From the NCBI GenBank assembly GCA_900538555.1, contig UPYI01000007.1, positions 121,201 through 185,200 on the forward strand: a stretch of DNA of 64,000 nucleotides, written 5' to 3'. The notes beneath the pieces were generated by a model. That model did not search any database. It was not told the DNA's origin and worked only from the letters and a program-made list of their open reading frames with translations. Shown piece by piece: positions 1-8,876 of the stretch. Made by a program: the position numbers and the translations under genes. The stretch's first letter is position 1. Each line of letters begins with the position of its first letter. The DNA comes from an uncultured Porphyromonadaceae bacterium. GTDB taxonomy: Bacteria; Bacteroidota; Bacteroidia; Bacteroidales; Barnesiellaceae.

Positions 1-59
1 ACCGAGCACTATTGATGTTGCCGTCGTTCTGGCAATCTTCTGTTGTGTGGGGGAAGGTG

Positions 60-407
60 TTATTTTTTCTCTTTCCGTTCCTCTTTCGGGATGACGAACG
101 AGGTATAAAGTTGCAGCATGGCGGCAACCGTAAGCCATAATATCCAGTCGCGTTCGCCCCGGAACATGAAAAACGACGAAAGCAGCAGTGCCAGACAAGC
201 TACCGTCTCGATGCGGTACAGCCGTTTCAGCCGGAAATTCTTGCCGTTGTATCGCCGGGTCAGCCGGCACACGGTCATACCCGCTGCGCCGACGGCGTAG
301 AAATAGGGCAGCCATTCCCATTCGATCATTAATAACGGAAATACGGCGGAGATCAATACGATCGTAGCCGATATGCCCAGCAGTATATTGTTTGCTTTTT
401 CGTTCAT
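60..407 (-). CDS. small integral membrane protein (unknown function)
   Basis: About 115 aa from the ATG at 407; an in-frame start further upstream at 473 would add a proline-rich, unlikely N-terminus that runs up to the previous gene. The protein has four hydrophobic stretches (roughly residues 8-28, 31-47, 67-82 and 86-105) and a very charged C-terminus (EERKEKK), which fits a four-helix inner-membrane protein. No catalytic motif is visible and I do not recognise the family. It lies 66 bp downstream of the FtsB/DivIC-like gene on the same strand and is probably cotranscribed, so a link to the cell envelope is possible but only inferred from position. Confidence 0.65.
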   Translation of the reverse strand: MNEKANNILLGISATIVLISAVFPLLMIEWEWLPYFYAVGAAGMTVCRLTRRYNGKNFRLKRLYRIETVACLALLLSSFFMFRGERDWILWLTVAAMLQLYTSFVIPKEERKEKK

Positions 408-473
408 GATGTTTATGTTTTTATAATCCGTCGCACTTCCGGGAGGAGGGTAGCGGGCGATGCGTGTCGGCAA

Positions 474-794
474 TTATTTTTCTGTCGGAATCTCTACGAT
501 CGTATAGACATCCTCGTCGGGGCGTTGCATCCGGTATTTTTCGCGAGCCATTTTCTCCAACGATTCCGGGTCGGTTTTCATTTCGAGTATCTGTGTCCGG
601 TAATATTGTATCGAGTCGTTTTCGGCTTTTATCTCTTTTTTCAGCCGTTCGATTTCCCGGTCGTAGATGATCTTATTCAAGAAACTATATTCGTCGATGA
701 AAAGGATGAACAGGACATAGAGTAGGGCGAACAGTCCTACCAAAGGAACTTTCGAACGGAAACGTTGCCATATCCCGATTAGCTTTTCTTTCAT
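474..794 (-). CDS. septum formation initiator (FtsB/DivIC-like)
   Basis: 106 aa from the ATG at 794 (MKEKLIG). There is a single N-terminal membrane helix (about residues 18-36), then a long charged coiled-coil (about 45-80, rich in K/E/L, e.g. REIERLKKEIKAENDSI), then a short tail containing the typical EKMAREKYRMQRPDEDVY signature of FtsB/DivIC proteins. In the known family this bitopic protein joins FtsL and FtsQ/DivIB to form the divisome core and helps activate septal peptidoglycan synthesis. A Bacteroidetes-type promoter lies just upstream inside an R1 repeat (-7 box 817-824), giving a very short leader. The start at 830 is less likely because it would place the promoter inside the gene. 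Confidence 0.85.
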   Translation of the reverse strand: MKEKLIGIWQRFRSKVPLVGLFALLYVLFILFIDEYSFLNKIIYDREIERLKKEIKAENDSIQYYRTQILEMKTDPESLEKMAREKYRMQRPDEDVYTIVEIPTEK

Positions 795-816
795 CGTGCG
801 AGGTTTATGCTTTGTG

Positions 817-848
817 CAAAGATAGTGCAAGCCGAAAACAAAACCAAA
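817..848 (-). promoter_or_regulatory. promoter of the ftsB-like gene inside an R1 repeat
   Basis: Read on the minus strand there is TTTG at 848-845, a 20-nt spacer, and TATCTTTG at 824-817. This matches the Bacteroidetes primary sigma pattern TTTG-N19/20-TAnnTTTG. The ATG at 794 follows about 23 nt after the -7 box. The whole promoter is part of a dispersed repeat. Confidence 0.6.
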
Positions 849-946
849 TTCATTTGGGATTTGTTGAGGCGCAGCCTATGTTCTGAAAAGATAGTGCAAG
901 CCGAAAACAAAGCCAAATTTATTTGAGATTTGTTGAGGCGGGAAAA
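817..946 (-). repeat. two tandem R1-A intergenic repeat units
   Basis: Two units of about 60 bp, each containing GATAGTGCAAGCCGAAAACA, then CCAAATTYATTTGRGATTTG, then TTGAGGCG. The second unit begins near 887. They belong to the R1 family seen also near 4.3, 7.9, 10.9, 19.3, 23.2, 32.7, 37.6 and 42.5 kb. The unit next to the gene carries the promoter; the outer one lacks the CAAAGATA box (it reads GAAAAGATA). Confidence 0.75.
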
Positions 947-989
947 GAAGTGTGGCGAACTTTATTCCTGAAATTCGGCATCCTTTATT

Positions 990-1051
990 AACCATAAAAG
1001 AGCCGTACCCATTACCCCTATTGGGTGATGATACGGCTCTCTTTTATGGTT
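990..1051. terminator. strong hairpin terminator downstream of the peroxidase gene
   Basis: Left arm 990-1007 (AACCATAAAAGAGCCGTA) pairs with the right arm 1032-1051 (TACGGCTCTCTTTTATGGTT), with a loop of about 25 nt. The arms end in A/T tracts on both strands, so it could work in either direction; the gene that needs it is the minus-strand operon ending at 1131. Confidence 0.7.
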
Positions 1052-1130
1052 GGGTTACAATCTGTAATTTTTAGAGCATATACTCGACACTATGTTCAAA
1101 GTATTGTCAAGTGTCTCGGACGAAACCGGT

Positions 1131-2528
1131 TTATGGTCTTTGATTGGTATTTGTCAATAATTTACCTTGGTATTCTCCGGTGAGTGCATCGAAGAACTTT
1201 TCGATTTTTTCCACATCCGCCTGAGGCATTTTACGCCCGACTTGGTATTGGGACATCATGGAAATGGCGTTGTCCAAGGTTTCGACGCTTCCGTCGTGAT
1301 AGTAGGGCCATGTCAGCACTACATTGCGGAGGGAGGGCGTTTTGAAACGATAACGGTCGCGCTCTATTCCTGTCTGTGCCCAACGTCCGTTGTCGCCGTC
1401 CGTAAGGCCCGATTTGAGTGTCAGCTCCCGGTCTTCGAAATAATTGGCACGTTGTCCCATCAGTTCGTAGGAAAGACCGCCCATGTTTTCGCCGACATGA
1501 CAGGTCGCACAACTATACTCTTTGAAGAGTTCGTAACCTTCGATCTGTTCGGCTGTCATAGCATTCTGTTCACCTTTCAGATAGCGGTCGAATGCCGAGT
1601 TGGGTGTAATGAGTGTTTTTTCGTACTCGGCAATAGCATCGGTAATGCTGGACTGGCTCAAACCTTCCGGATATACAGCCAGAAATTTGGCGGTAAATTC
1701 TTTATCCTTCGCCAACCGGTCTACTATTTCGTCGAACGAAGCACATCCCATTTCTACCGGATTCAATGGAGGTCCGCCAGCCTGTTCTGACAATGTAGCG
1801 GCACGGCCGTCCCAGAATTGTACGAAATTGAAACAGGAGTTGTAGACCGTCGGGGCGTTTACGCCGCCGAGTTGCCCGTCGATTCCGCTGGAATAACGGC
1901 GATTATCTACTCCGGCGGTTTCTATACCGTGGCAAGTGGCACAAGAGATTGTACCGTCGGCAGAAAGACGCGTATCGTGGTAGAGTGCTTCGCCGAGCGC
2001 TGCTTTGCGGGCATCATGCGTGAAACTGTCGGGGATGGGGCGAATGGCTTCGTTGGCAAATTCCGGAGCGGCAAGCTGGTTCGGATAAAATTCGGCACGG
2101 AGTTTCCGGAAATCCTCCATCATCATTTTTCGTTTCGCATCCGTAATGGACGCACCCCAATGGACAAGGTAGTACGATACAGGAGGCATAGAGCCGTCGG
2201 CAACCGTCTGTTCCACTTTTGCCAGATCCACTTCGCCGGGAGCCGTACCGTTCCGCATGGCAGCCATGAATGGTTGCATGTCGAACGACGCGTAGCCGTC
2301 TGCGATGTGTTTCCCGATCAAGTTCCGTGCTACGGGAAGATCGGCATAAAACGGTAATTTTGGGTCGGCGGAGTGGCAGAAGAGGCATCCTCCGTCCGTC
2401 ATTACCTCTAAAACCTGCTCACTGGCCGTCAAATCGGTAGACGGAGCCCAGTTCACAGCCCGATAGGTGACCGCAAGTATCGCGATCAGAGCTACCAGAC
2501 ACAGTAAGAGTTTTGAGCTTTTTTTCAT
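1131..2528 (-). CDS. tri-heme cytochrome c peroxidase (MauG/CCP family)
   Basis: 465 aa with an N-terminal membrane anchor or signal (residues 7-22). Three CxxCH heme-c sites are visible: CLFCH at 48-52, CATCH at 196-200 and CATCH at 340-344. The first lies in an N-terminal extension that resembles a haem-binding domain; the second and third belong to the di-heme peroxidase core. Family role: periplasmic reduction of hydrogen peroxide to water using electrons from the quinol pool or small cytochromes. The usual bacterial CCP has two hemes and about 320-350 aa, so the extra heme domain probably replaces a separate electron donor. It is the last gene of an operon with the ResB and CcsA-like heme ligation proteins that it needs for maturation. 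Confidence 0.9.
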   Translation of the reverse strand: MKKSSKLLLCLVALIAILAVTYRAVNWAPSTDLTASEQVLEVMTDGGCLFCHSADPKLPFYADLPVARNLIGKHIADGYASFDMQPFMAAMRNGTAPGEVDLAKVEQTVADGSMPPVSYYLVHWGASITDAKRKMMMEDFRKLRAEFYPNQLAAPEFANEAIRPIPDSFTHDARKAALGEALYHDTRLSADGTISCATCHGIETAGVDNRRYSSGIDGQLGGVNAPTVYNSCFNFVQFWDGRAATLSEQAGGPPLNPVEMGCASFDEIVDRLAKDKEFTAKFLAVYPEGLSQSSITDAIAEYEKTLITPNSAFDRYLKGEQNAMTAEQIEGYELFKEYSCATCHVGENMGGLSYELMGQRANYFEDRELTLKSGLTDGDNGRWAQTGIERDRYRFKTPSLRNVVLTWPYYHDGSVETLDNAISMMSQYQVGRKMPQADVEKIEKFFDALTGEYQGKLLTNTNQRP

Positions 2529-2555
2529 AATTGATATTATTAGAGTGAATATGTC

Positions 2556-3326
2556 TTAATATACATGCATGCTGTTTTGAGCCGTAGGCAGATAATTGAC
2601 ACCGTACCAGCACATTTGCATACATAGGAAACCCGCCGCGAGCAGCCCGTTGAGTACCGTCCGGCTACCTCGCCCGTAGAGCCGCAGGTGAATGTAAAGC
2701 AGGTAAATGCACCATGTAATGGCTGCCCATGTCTCTTTGGGGTCCCAGCTCCAAAAGTTGCCCCAAGCTACTTTCGCCCACATTGCCCCGCTCATCATTC
2801 CCAACGTCAGGGATGCCATGCCGATATAGACAAGGCGGTCGATCGTGGGAAAGTAGCTGTTTGTATGTCGGATCCATCCGCCCATTGCGAGGATGAATGC
2901 ACAACCGAGTACGGAATAGGAAAAGATATACACGGTGACATGCGGGATGAACCAGAAGCTCTGTAAGGCAGGCATCAGCGACTGGTCGTGTATCTCCGGT
3001 TTCAGGATATTGATTATGACGAATACCAGCGATATCACGGTCGAGCACAATAGGATCCATCGGTAGTGCCACCTGCGGTACGTAAGCAGTCCCGAGAGAA
3101 TGATGAAGAACGAGTACCATAGCCGCGTTTCGCCCAACGTCCTTAGTGGCGGACGCTTTAAGGCGATCCAAAAGGCGACGATGAAAACGGTATAGATGCA
3201 CACACCGGTTGCGGTAAGCCCGGTAGCCCATCGGCTGAATGAGCGGTTTTTAAGTGCGACAGAGGCTCCGGCAATCCAGAATATGGCTGCACCTATCGCG
3301 AACCAGATGAATTCATTCCATGTCAT
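2556..3326 (-). CDS. CcsA/ResC-like cytochrome c biogenesis protein
   Basis: 256 aa from the ATG at 3326, which overlaps the stop of the upstream ResB-like gene by 4 nt (ATGA). It is polytopic (about eight hydrophobic helices) and contains the tryptophan-rich motif WGNFWSWDPKETWA (about residues 193-206), the signature WWD region of CcsA/CcmC/CcmF proteins that handle heme at the periplasmic face. With ResB it forms the System II cytochrome c synthase that exports heme and attaches it to CxxCH sites. Neighbours: ResB-like protein upstream, tri-heme peroxidase 27 bp downstream. A longer reading from 3428 lies inside the upstream gene and is unlikely. Confidence 0.88.
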   Translation of the reverse strand: MTWNEFIWFAIGAAIFWIAGASVALKNRSFSRWATGLTATGVCIYTVFIVAFWIALKRPPLRTLGETRLWYSFFIILSGLLTYRRWHYRWILLCSTVISLVFVIINILKPEIHDQSLMPALQSFWFIPHVTVYIFSYSVLGCAFILAMGGWIRHTNSYFPTIDRLVYIGMASLTLGMMSGAMWAKVAWGNFWSWDPKETWAAITWCIYLLYIHLRLYGRGSRTVLNGLLAAGFLCMQMCWYGVNYLPTAQNSMHVY

Positions 3327-4171
3327 TTCGTTGCTCTCCTTTTTTTTGCCGACGGCACTCCTTGTGCGAACAGTAGCACGCTTCCGGCAATCATCATCCA
3401 GATACCTGCCCACTGCACATATTTCCACGGTTGTCGTACGATTTCCAAAATGCAGTATCTGGTTGTTTCTCCCGCGGGAGCATGTTCGTAATTCACCAGA
3501 TAGAGGTCATCCGACAGTGACAGCCCATAAGGCTCGTTCACCCGCAAGACAACTTCTTTGTCGTTTATCCTGATTTGTGCTTCGTAATTTTCGGGTATCC
3601 CGTTGGGATAATGAGTAACTGTGAATTTTTCCAGTTTCAATGCTTGTTTCAACCGCATCGTGCTTCCGTCCGGGGCAAAAGCTTCTTGTGCCGTTTCGTT
3701 GCCGGATATCCGCAGGCGCCATTGCGTTGTATCTGCACCCCCGGCGAATCCTCCTATGAGAGCGAGCAACAGTCCGGCGTGGTTGAGCAGAAAGCGCAAC
3801 CGGTAGGGTTTGTTTCGATGAAGTCCGCGGAACAGTACAAATAACAAATGTGCCGACAATGCCGTGAGTGCGAAGAAAAACCACCATGAGGCAGGTGTCA
3901 GCCACGATGTGAGTCCGAGGATTAGGAACGTGACGACGGCGACTGCAAGGAGAAAGAATGTGGTGGTGGGAGAGGAGAGCAAGAGTGACAAGCGGGATGT
4001 GGCTTTCTCCCGGTAGAGTATCCATAACCCTACGATTCCCAGCAATAATAAAGTCATATTGACTGGAAAGGCGAAAAAGTCCGTATGGAAAACATTCGGA
4101 ATCGCCAATTGACAGATTAGTGCCGTTCCGAAATAGATAGCCCATATTTCACAGACCCTCTTCGTGTTCAT
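3323..4171 (-). CDS. ResB-like cytochrome c biogenesis protein
   Basis: 282 aa. Four N-terminal membrane helices lie within residues 10-130, followed by a soluble periplasmic segment (about 145-250), then one C-terminal helix (about 256-272). This topology and the position before a CcsA protein fit the short ResB proteins of Bacteroidetes, which chaperone apocytochrome to the CcsA heme-ligation site (System II). The segment with WRLRISGNETAQEAFAPDG is the typical ResB-like periplasmic start. It is the first gene of the three-gene heme-ligation/peroxidase operon; R1 repeats with promoter boxes lie just upstream. Confidence 0.8.
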   Translation of the reverse strand: MNTKRVCEIWAIYFGTALICQLAIPNVFHTDFFAFPVNMTLLLLGIVGLWILYREKATSRLSLLLSSPTTTFFLLAVAVVTFLILGLTSWLTPASWWFFFALTALSAHLLFVLFRGLHRNKPYRLRFLLNHAGLLLALIGGFAGGADTTQWRLRISGNETAQEAFAPDGSTMRLKQALKLEKFTVTHYPNGIPENYEAQIRINDKEVVLRVNEPYGLSLSDDLYLVNYEHAPAGETTRYCILEIVRQPWKYVQWAGIWMMIAGSVLLFAQGVPSAKKRRATK

Positions 4172-4207
4172 CGTATTTCTCCGACCGTATTTTTATTGAA
4201 CCGATTT

Positions 4208-4440
4208 TTTCAAAATAATGCAAGCCGGAAATAGAATCAAGTTTACTTGAACTATATTGAGGCGCAACTTGTCTTCTACAAAAATAGTGAAAGGTGAGAG
4301 CAGAGCCAAATTTATTTGGACTATGCCGAACCGCATCCTATGTTCGCGTATAACGCAAAGATAGTGAAAGGTGAGAGCAGAGCCAAATTTATTTGGACCA
4401 TGCCGAACCGCATCCTATATTCGCGTATAACGCAAAGATA
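4208..4440 (-). repeat. R1-A repeats, including a 77-bp tandem duplication
   Basis: Three R1 units in a row. The second and third are nearly identical with a period of exactly 77 bp (GTGAAAGG at 4287-4294 recurs at 4364-4371, and the next GTG follows at 4441); differences are single bases such as CTATG/CCATG. On the minus strand the boxes TATCTTTG occur at 4363-4356 and 4440-4433, each preceded by TTTG with 20-nt spacing in the GAGCAGAGCCAAA region. The unit nearest the ResB-like gene (about 4210-4262) has a weaker -7 box. Confidence 0.75.
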
Positions 4441-4576
4441 GTGATTTTTTTTATTTTGAGTTGTGGCTCGACCGTTATTTTTATGCGGTCTGCGCCGATA
4501 CTGTCTATTTGCCTTGAACATCATCTGTGGGCATCGGACTGCCGGTGTGAGGCGAGTAAGGTCTTACTGCATTTTA

Positions 4577-4698
4577 GATATTCTAACGCACAGAAAAGGG
4601 GCTGTCTGACAAGTCCGATTTTAATGATTTCACCCTCGCCAGAACAAACTCTGACGGGGGTGATTTCTATTTCGGGGACTTATTAGACAACCCCTTAC
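4577..4698 (-). repeat. R2-type element with long imperfect palindrome (terminator)
   Basis: Arms around 4595-4615 (AAGGGGCTGTCTGACAAGTC) and 4678-4698 (GACTTATTAGACAACCCCTT) pair with few mismatches, and an inner pair ATTTCACCC/GGGTGATTT extends the stem. It lies directly downstream of the M16 peptidase gene, so it probably ends that transcript. The flank ATTTTAGATATTCTAA matches the R2 flank at 21606-21621. The rest of 4441-4576 holds no gene that I can support. Confidence 0.55.
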
Positions 4699-4721
4699 AT
4701 GGTATGTGATTCGAGTCCTGA

Positions 4722-7619
4722 CTACAACGAATCGTCCGAGAACAATTTCGATACGTTCACTTTCACTACTTTTCCGTATTTCTCCAAGTCATTTACATTG
4801 AAGTCTTTCGGGTTGCCGACGATCGTGATTATCACCGGTTTCCCTTGTATATTCTCTTTGTAGTAGTTTACGATGTTTTCGAATTGCAAAGCCTCGATCT
4901 TTTGCATTTGCAGAATAGCCGGATCTTCGGTATAACCTTTCATCTTCCATGCTTCGTACACTTGGCTTTCATTTCTGAATGTCGGTTTCGAACTCAGGAT
5001 AGATTGCTTGATATTCGTTTTCACCGATTCGAATCGGGACGGCACGATCGGCATTTCGTTGAGCAGGTTCATATATACGTCGATAGCATCGATCGTCTTG
5101 TCGCCTTGTGTGCCGACGTATCCGACGAAGCAGGTGTTGCGGCCGGCAACCATCGGGGTGCTTACTACGCCGTATGCCGTATAAGCCATAGCCCGTTTTT
5201 CACGGATTTCGTCCATGACCATGCTGCCGAATCCGCTACCGAAGTAAGCCGAGAAAGCCGAAATATCTATACCGTCGTTTACGTTGTAGGGTTTGCCTTC
5301 GATATAGAATCCGATATTACTTTGTGTAGCCTTGTTGTCGGCGAGGAAGAAAATCGTCGTTTCACCGTATTGTTCGCGCGGACGCTCTTCGGGCGAAGTA
5401 GAAGCCATCTCTTCTGCCTTGATCGGCAGGTTCTTGCTCAGAATATCGAAGATGACAGACTCGTCGGCTGTACCCACATAGTGGATATCGCAGGCATAGT
5501 TCGTAGCCTCCTGGAATACGGTAGTCAGTTCGCCTTTCGTCAGGTCGATCACTTCGCGCAACGGCAGACGGTCCAGATAAGTCGATTTGTCTTTGAACAG
5601 CACGTATTGCGTCAGAGCATCCTGTTTCACATCGTTGTTGTCTTTTTCCATGTTCCGGGCGCTGTACGTGTTGTTGATCACCGTTTGCAGCTGTACATCT
5701 TCCAGACGGGGGAACAGGATCTGTTTCGACAGCAGGCGGCAAGCCTCTGCCAAGCCCTCTTCGTAACCGCGTATCGTGATATAGAGGTAGTTGCCGTCCA
5801 CGCTGTAATAGCAGGTGGCACCTAATTTACTCATTTCGCGTTTGAAACTTTGGGCATCCACGTCGGGCATCATACCGGCGTTGTTCATCAATTCTACGGC
5901 GTAGCCTAATTTAGGCATTTTGGTCGTACCCACGCCATATTTCAAGGTCAGCGTGAACACGTCGTTTTCCGGGTTCTTCGTGTAGAAGATGCGGCTGCGG
6001 CTGTTTACTTTGCGTTGAGCTACCGAATTCAGGTCGCAGAAAGTCGGTTCTTCTACGTTCACGGGGATAGACTCGAACCATTGGGCATATTCCGATTTCA
6101 CGCCGGCTTCCGATTCTACCGGTTTGTAAGCCGGTTTCGGCAGTTTCTCTTTTTTGTTATCGTGACCTTTCTGCTGTTGGATGTTCAGAGCCAGATAGTT
6201 CTTGGTGAAGTAGCGGTTGGCTACGTCGCGGATCTGGTCGGCGGTGATAGCCGCAACTTTTTCGCGGTAGTTCACGATGTCGGCGGGATCTGCACCTGTG
6301 TTGAACAATTGGGCAAGATACATCGCTTTGAATTCGTTCGACTCCATCTGCAATTCATATTCGCAGATCATGTTGCGTTTTACCGATTCCAGCAACTCTT
6401 CGTCCACGCCTTTTTTCTTCAACGTGTTGATAATGGCGAGAACCTGTTTCTCTACCGACTTGTGGCTTTCCCAGCGGTTCTGCGAGGGGTCGTACGAGGG
6501 GATGGCGCCTACGCTGATGATACCGGCGTCGCGCATTGTCTGGCTCGAAGCGAAAGCAGCCATCACGTTACCGTCGATCGTCAGTTTGTCGAGCATACCG
6601 GTCGATTGCGAGTTGCTCAATATTTCCATGCACACTTCGAGGGCAATATCGTCGGCGTGATTCATTTCCACACCGTTATACACCATGTACAACATCGGGT
6701 AGTAGAACAGTTTCGCGCTCTTTTCCGTTCTGCCCGAGAATTTTTTGATCGGGTATGCCGGGCGTTCGGTATGCGCTCTCTTTTCGATTTGTCCGAAATA
6801 GTTGCGGATCATCGGCACAGTCGTTTTCGTGTCGAAATTACCCACGAGGATGATTGCCATATTCTCCGGACCGTACCATTGGTTGTAGAAGTCGATCAGT
6901 TTGCTCAGACGCGGATTTTTCAGATGTTCCGGTTTACCGATGATCGGACGGGCATAGGGATGACCTTCGAACGATTCAGCCATCACCCATTCGCGCATGT
7001 TCGAGCCGGGGTTGTCGCTGTACATATTGAACTCTTCGTACACGGCTTCCAGCTCGGTCTGGAATCCGCGGAATACTGGATTGATCAACCGTTCGGAGTA
7101 GAGCATGAGCCATTTTTCCAATTGAGCCGGCGGGAACGAGTTGTGATACTCCGTCTGGTCGTATCCGGTGCTGGCATTCAGCCCTTGACCACCCATCTGG
7201 TCTACCAATTGCGAAAATTCGCCCATCGAGCTGTATTTGGCGGCTTGGATAGACAGGTCGTTGATTTCCAGTCCTATTTTTTCTTTTTGTGCCGGGTCGG
7301 CGGTCTCTGCCATTTCATCGTATTTGGCTATGATCTGTTGGTAGAGGGCAGACTCTTTTTCCCAGTCTAATGTTCCGATAGTCTGCGTACCTTTGAACAT
7401 GACGTGTTCCAGATAGTGTGCCAGACCGGTATATTCCAACGGGTCGTCCACCGATCCCACTTTGAACGATACCATACCGTAAACATCGGGTTTGCTTTTG
7501 TCTTCCCACAGATATACGGTGGCTCCGTTGGGCAAGTGCATGACACTCAGTCCCTGTGCCATACTGCATAGCGGAAGTATAGCCAAGAGGACGAGTCCTA
7601 AAATCTGTTTGATTTTCAT
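4722..7619 (-). CDS. secreted M16-family zinc metallopeptidase (two-domain)
   Basis: 965 aa. A signal peptide (residues 1-21, ending SMAQ) is followed by an M16 domain with the inverted zinc motif HYLEH at 68-72 and a downstream acidic stretch (ELEAVYEEFNMYSDNPG) that supplies the third zinc ligand. Inactive M16 domains follow, and the C-terminal half repeats the fold without the zinc site. The length matches periplasmic pitrilysin/PqqL-like peptidases, which form a clam-shell that degrades peptides. An R2 hairpin lies downstream, and a 460-bp leader with R1 repeats lies upstream. It stands alone, so no operon partner points to a specific substrate. Confidence 0.9.
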   Translation of the reverse strand: MKIKQILGLVLLAILPLCSMAQGLSVMHLPNGATVYLWEDKSKPDVYGMVSFKVGSVDDPLEYTGLAHYLEHVMFKGTQTIGTLDWEKESALYQQIIAKYDEMAETADPAQKEKIGLEINDLSIQAAKYSSMGEFSQLVDQMGGQGLNASTGYDQTEYHNSFPPAQLEKWLMLYSERLINPVFRGFQTELEAVYEEFNMYSDNPGSNMREWVMAESFEGHPYARPIIGKPEHLKNPRLSKLIDFYNQWYGPENMAIILVGNFDTKTTVPMIRNYFGQIEKRAHTERPAYPIKKFSGRTEKSAKLFYYPMLYMVYNGVEMNHADDIALEVCMEILSNSQSTGMLDKLTIDGNVMAAFASSQTMRDAGIISVGAIPSYDPSQNRWESHKSVEKQVLAIINTLKKKGVDEELLESVKRNMICEYELQMESNEFKAMYLAQLFNTGADPADIVNYREKVAAITADQIRDVANRYFTKNYLALNIQQQKGHDNKKEKLPKPAYKPVESEAGVKSEYAQWFESIPVNVEEPTFCDLNSVAQRKVNSRSRIFYTKNPENDVFTLTLKYGVGTTKMPKLGYAVELMNNAGMMPDVDAQSFKREMSKLGATCYYSVDGNYLYITIRGYEEGLAEACRLLSKQILFPRLEDVQLQTVINNTYSARNMEKDNNDVKQDALTQYVLFKDKSTYLDRLPLREVIDLTKGELTTVFQEATNYACDIHYVGTADESVIFDILSKNLPIKAEEMASTSPEERPREQYGETTIFFLADNKATQSNIGFYIEGKPYNVNDGIDISAFSAYFGSGFGSMVMDEIREKRAMAYTAYGVVSTPMVAGRNTCFVGYVGTQGDKTIDAIDVYMNLLNEMPIVPSRFESVKTNIKQSILSSKPTFRNESQVYEAWKMKGYTEDPAILQMQKIEALQFENIVNYYKENIQGKPVIITIVGNPKDFNVNDLEKYGKVVKVNVSKLFSDDSL

Positions 7620-8079
7620 ACTGTTCTTGTTTTATGGTTCTGTTATATGAATTTGAATAAGATTATCATCCGTTAAGTAAATCGGTTTATCTGTTTTCTG
7701 CCTGTCGTTTTCTACATTCGGTATTTGTTATTCTCCTTACAGATATTTATCTTTGCATAGGTTCGTTCTGTAAAGTTCGACGCAAAACGGGGTGAGGAAG
7801 CATCGAATTTATGTGAACGGCTATGTCGGGATGCTGCTTGTTTTTTGCAGCCTATCTTCTGCAAAGATAGTGCAAATCGAGAGCAGAGACATCAAACTTG
7901 TTTGAATGGCTATGCCGAGTGCAGTCTATCTTCTGCAAAGATAGAAAACAATATTAAAAAATGGCGATTCGCCGAAAAAAAATGCGCGTTTTCGATAAGC
8001 CGGGTGCAGAATCTTATTTGTCCGGGCTGTGCCGAAACGGGAAAAAGAGCATGAAATAAACCATTTATTATAATAAGGT
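7620..8079. other. intergenic region between divergent genes with R1 repeats
   Basis: This 460-bp stretch separates the M16 gene (minus) from a secreted-protein gene (plus). Two R1-A related units lie at about 7845-7945. Minus-strand boxes TATCTTTG are at 7869-7862 and 7943-7936, about 240-320 nt from the M16 start. A plus-strand TATCTTTG lies near 7748. No gene-like reading frame is seen. Confidence 0.6.
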
Positions 8080-8763
8080 ATGAAACGTTGGATTTTGATG
8101 AGTTGCCTCTGTATGGTTTTCTCCTTGCAGGCACAGCAGTATGCCGAACCCACTACGGCATGGCCCTATGTATTGTATGATTTTTCCGATGCCCGGATCA
8201 CGTTCGACAGCGGCGAACAGTCGCAGGCAAAAGTGAATATTCATTTGTTGCACAACCATTTGCATTATCTTAAAGGCGATCGGGTATTTGTTCCCAATAT
8301 GCCCGAAGCCGTTACCCGCATACAATTCGAAGAAACGGCTTTTGTCCCGGCGGAAGGCTTTTTCATAGAGGTTTATCAGGAAGCCCCCGGTCTCGTGTTC
8401 GGACTTCAACGCAAGGGGAACTATGAAGCCCTCACCAAAAGCAACGGGGCATACGGCACGCAAACCTCTACGGGTGCGGCGCAGAACTACCTGAGTGTAC
8501 CTTTGGGCGGTATCAACAACCTCGATTATCTGGCTATCAAAAACGATCGCGATCAGGCTTCCGCCTTCCCGGTCGATAAGCGGTTGGTCTTTGTCGTCGA
8601 TGGCGAAATCGTATCTGCCAGCCGGCAGAAAGTAGCCAAGCTCCTGCCCGAATCGCAGCAAGACGCTTTCAAGCAGTTCGTAAAATCCGAAAAGATCAAC
8701 TGGCGCAAGCGCGACAGTCTCGAAAAAGTATTTCGCTATTTAGTGGAACATCGCGGTAACTGA
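8080..8763 (+). CDS. conserved secreted protein of unknown function
   Basis: 227 aa with a clear signal peptide (MKRWILMSCLCMVFSLQAQ, residues 1-19). The mature part has alternating beta-like segments and a charged C-terminal helix region (about 190-225, KINWRKRDSLEKVF). I do not recognise a named domain; proteins of this kind sit beside coaX in Bacteroidales, but I assign no function. It is followed by a 113-bp gap holding the coaX promoter. The start follows the AT-rich sequence TTATTATAATAAGGT, as usual for this genome, which lacks Shine-Dalgarno sites. Confidence 0.7.
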   Translation: MKRWILMSCLCMVFSLQAQQYAEPTTAWPYVLYDFSDARITFDSGEQSQAKVNIHLLHNHLHYLKGDRVFVPNMPEAVTRIQFEETAFVPAEGFFIEVYQEAPGLVFGLQRKGNYEALTKSNGAYGTQTSTGAAQNYLSVPLGGINNLDYLAIKNDRDQASAFPVDKRLVFVVDGEIVSASRQKVAKLLPESQQDAFKQFVKSEKINWRKRDSLEKVFRYLVEHRGN

Positions 8764-8862
8764 TCGCCCGACAAGGATGCCGTTTGGTCGGTAAAACCCG
8801 GCTGTCGGGCGAATTTCGTAAATTTGTATCGCACCTTTATCGGTTTTTAAAACCTCTTTTCG

Positions 8863-8870
8863 TACCTTTG
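8863..8870 (+). promoter_or_regulatory. -7 box of coaX, nearly leaderless
   Basis: TACCTTTG at 8863-8870 matches TAnnTTTG. The ATG at 8877 begins only 7 nt after it, so the coaX mRNA would be leaderless or almost so. Confidence 0.55.
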
Positions 8871-8876
8871 CCCCTC

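Noticed and set aside
817..946. CRISPR or tRNA remnants in the R1 repeats
   Set aside because: Repeats are dispersed and lack spacers or a cloverleaf.
6015..7370. 451-aa open frame antisense to the M16 gene
   Set aside because: Reversed codons of the peptidase give long stop-free stretches; no start context or motif.
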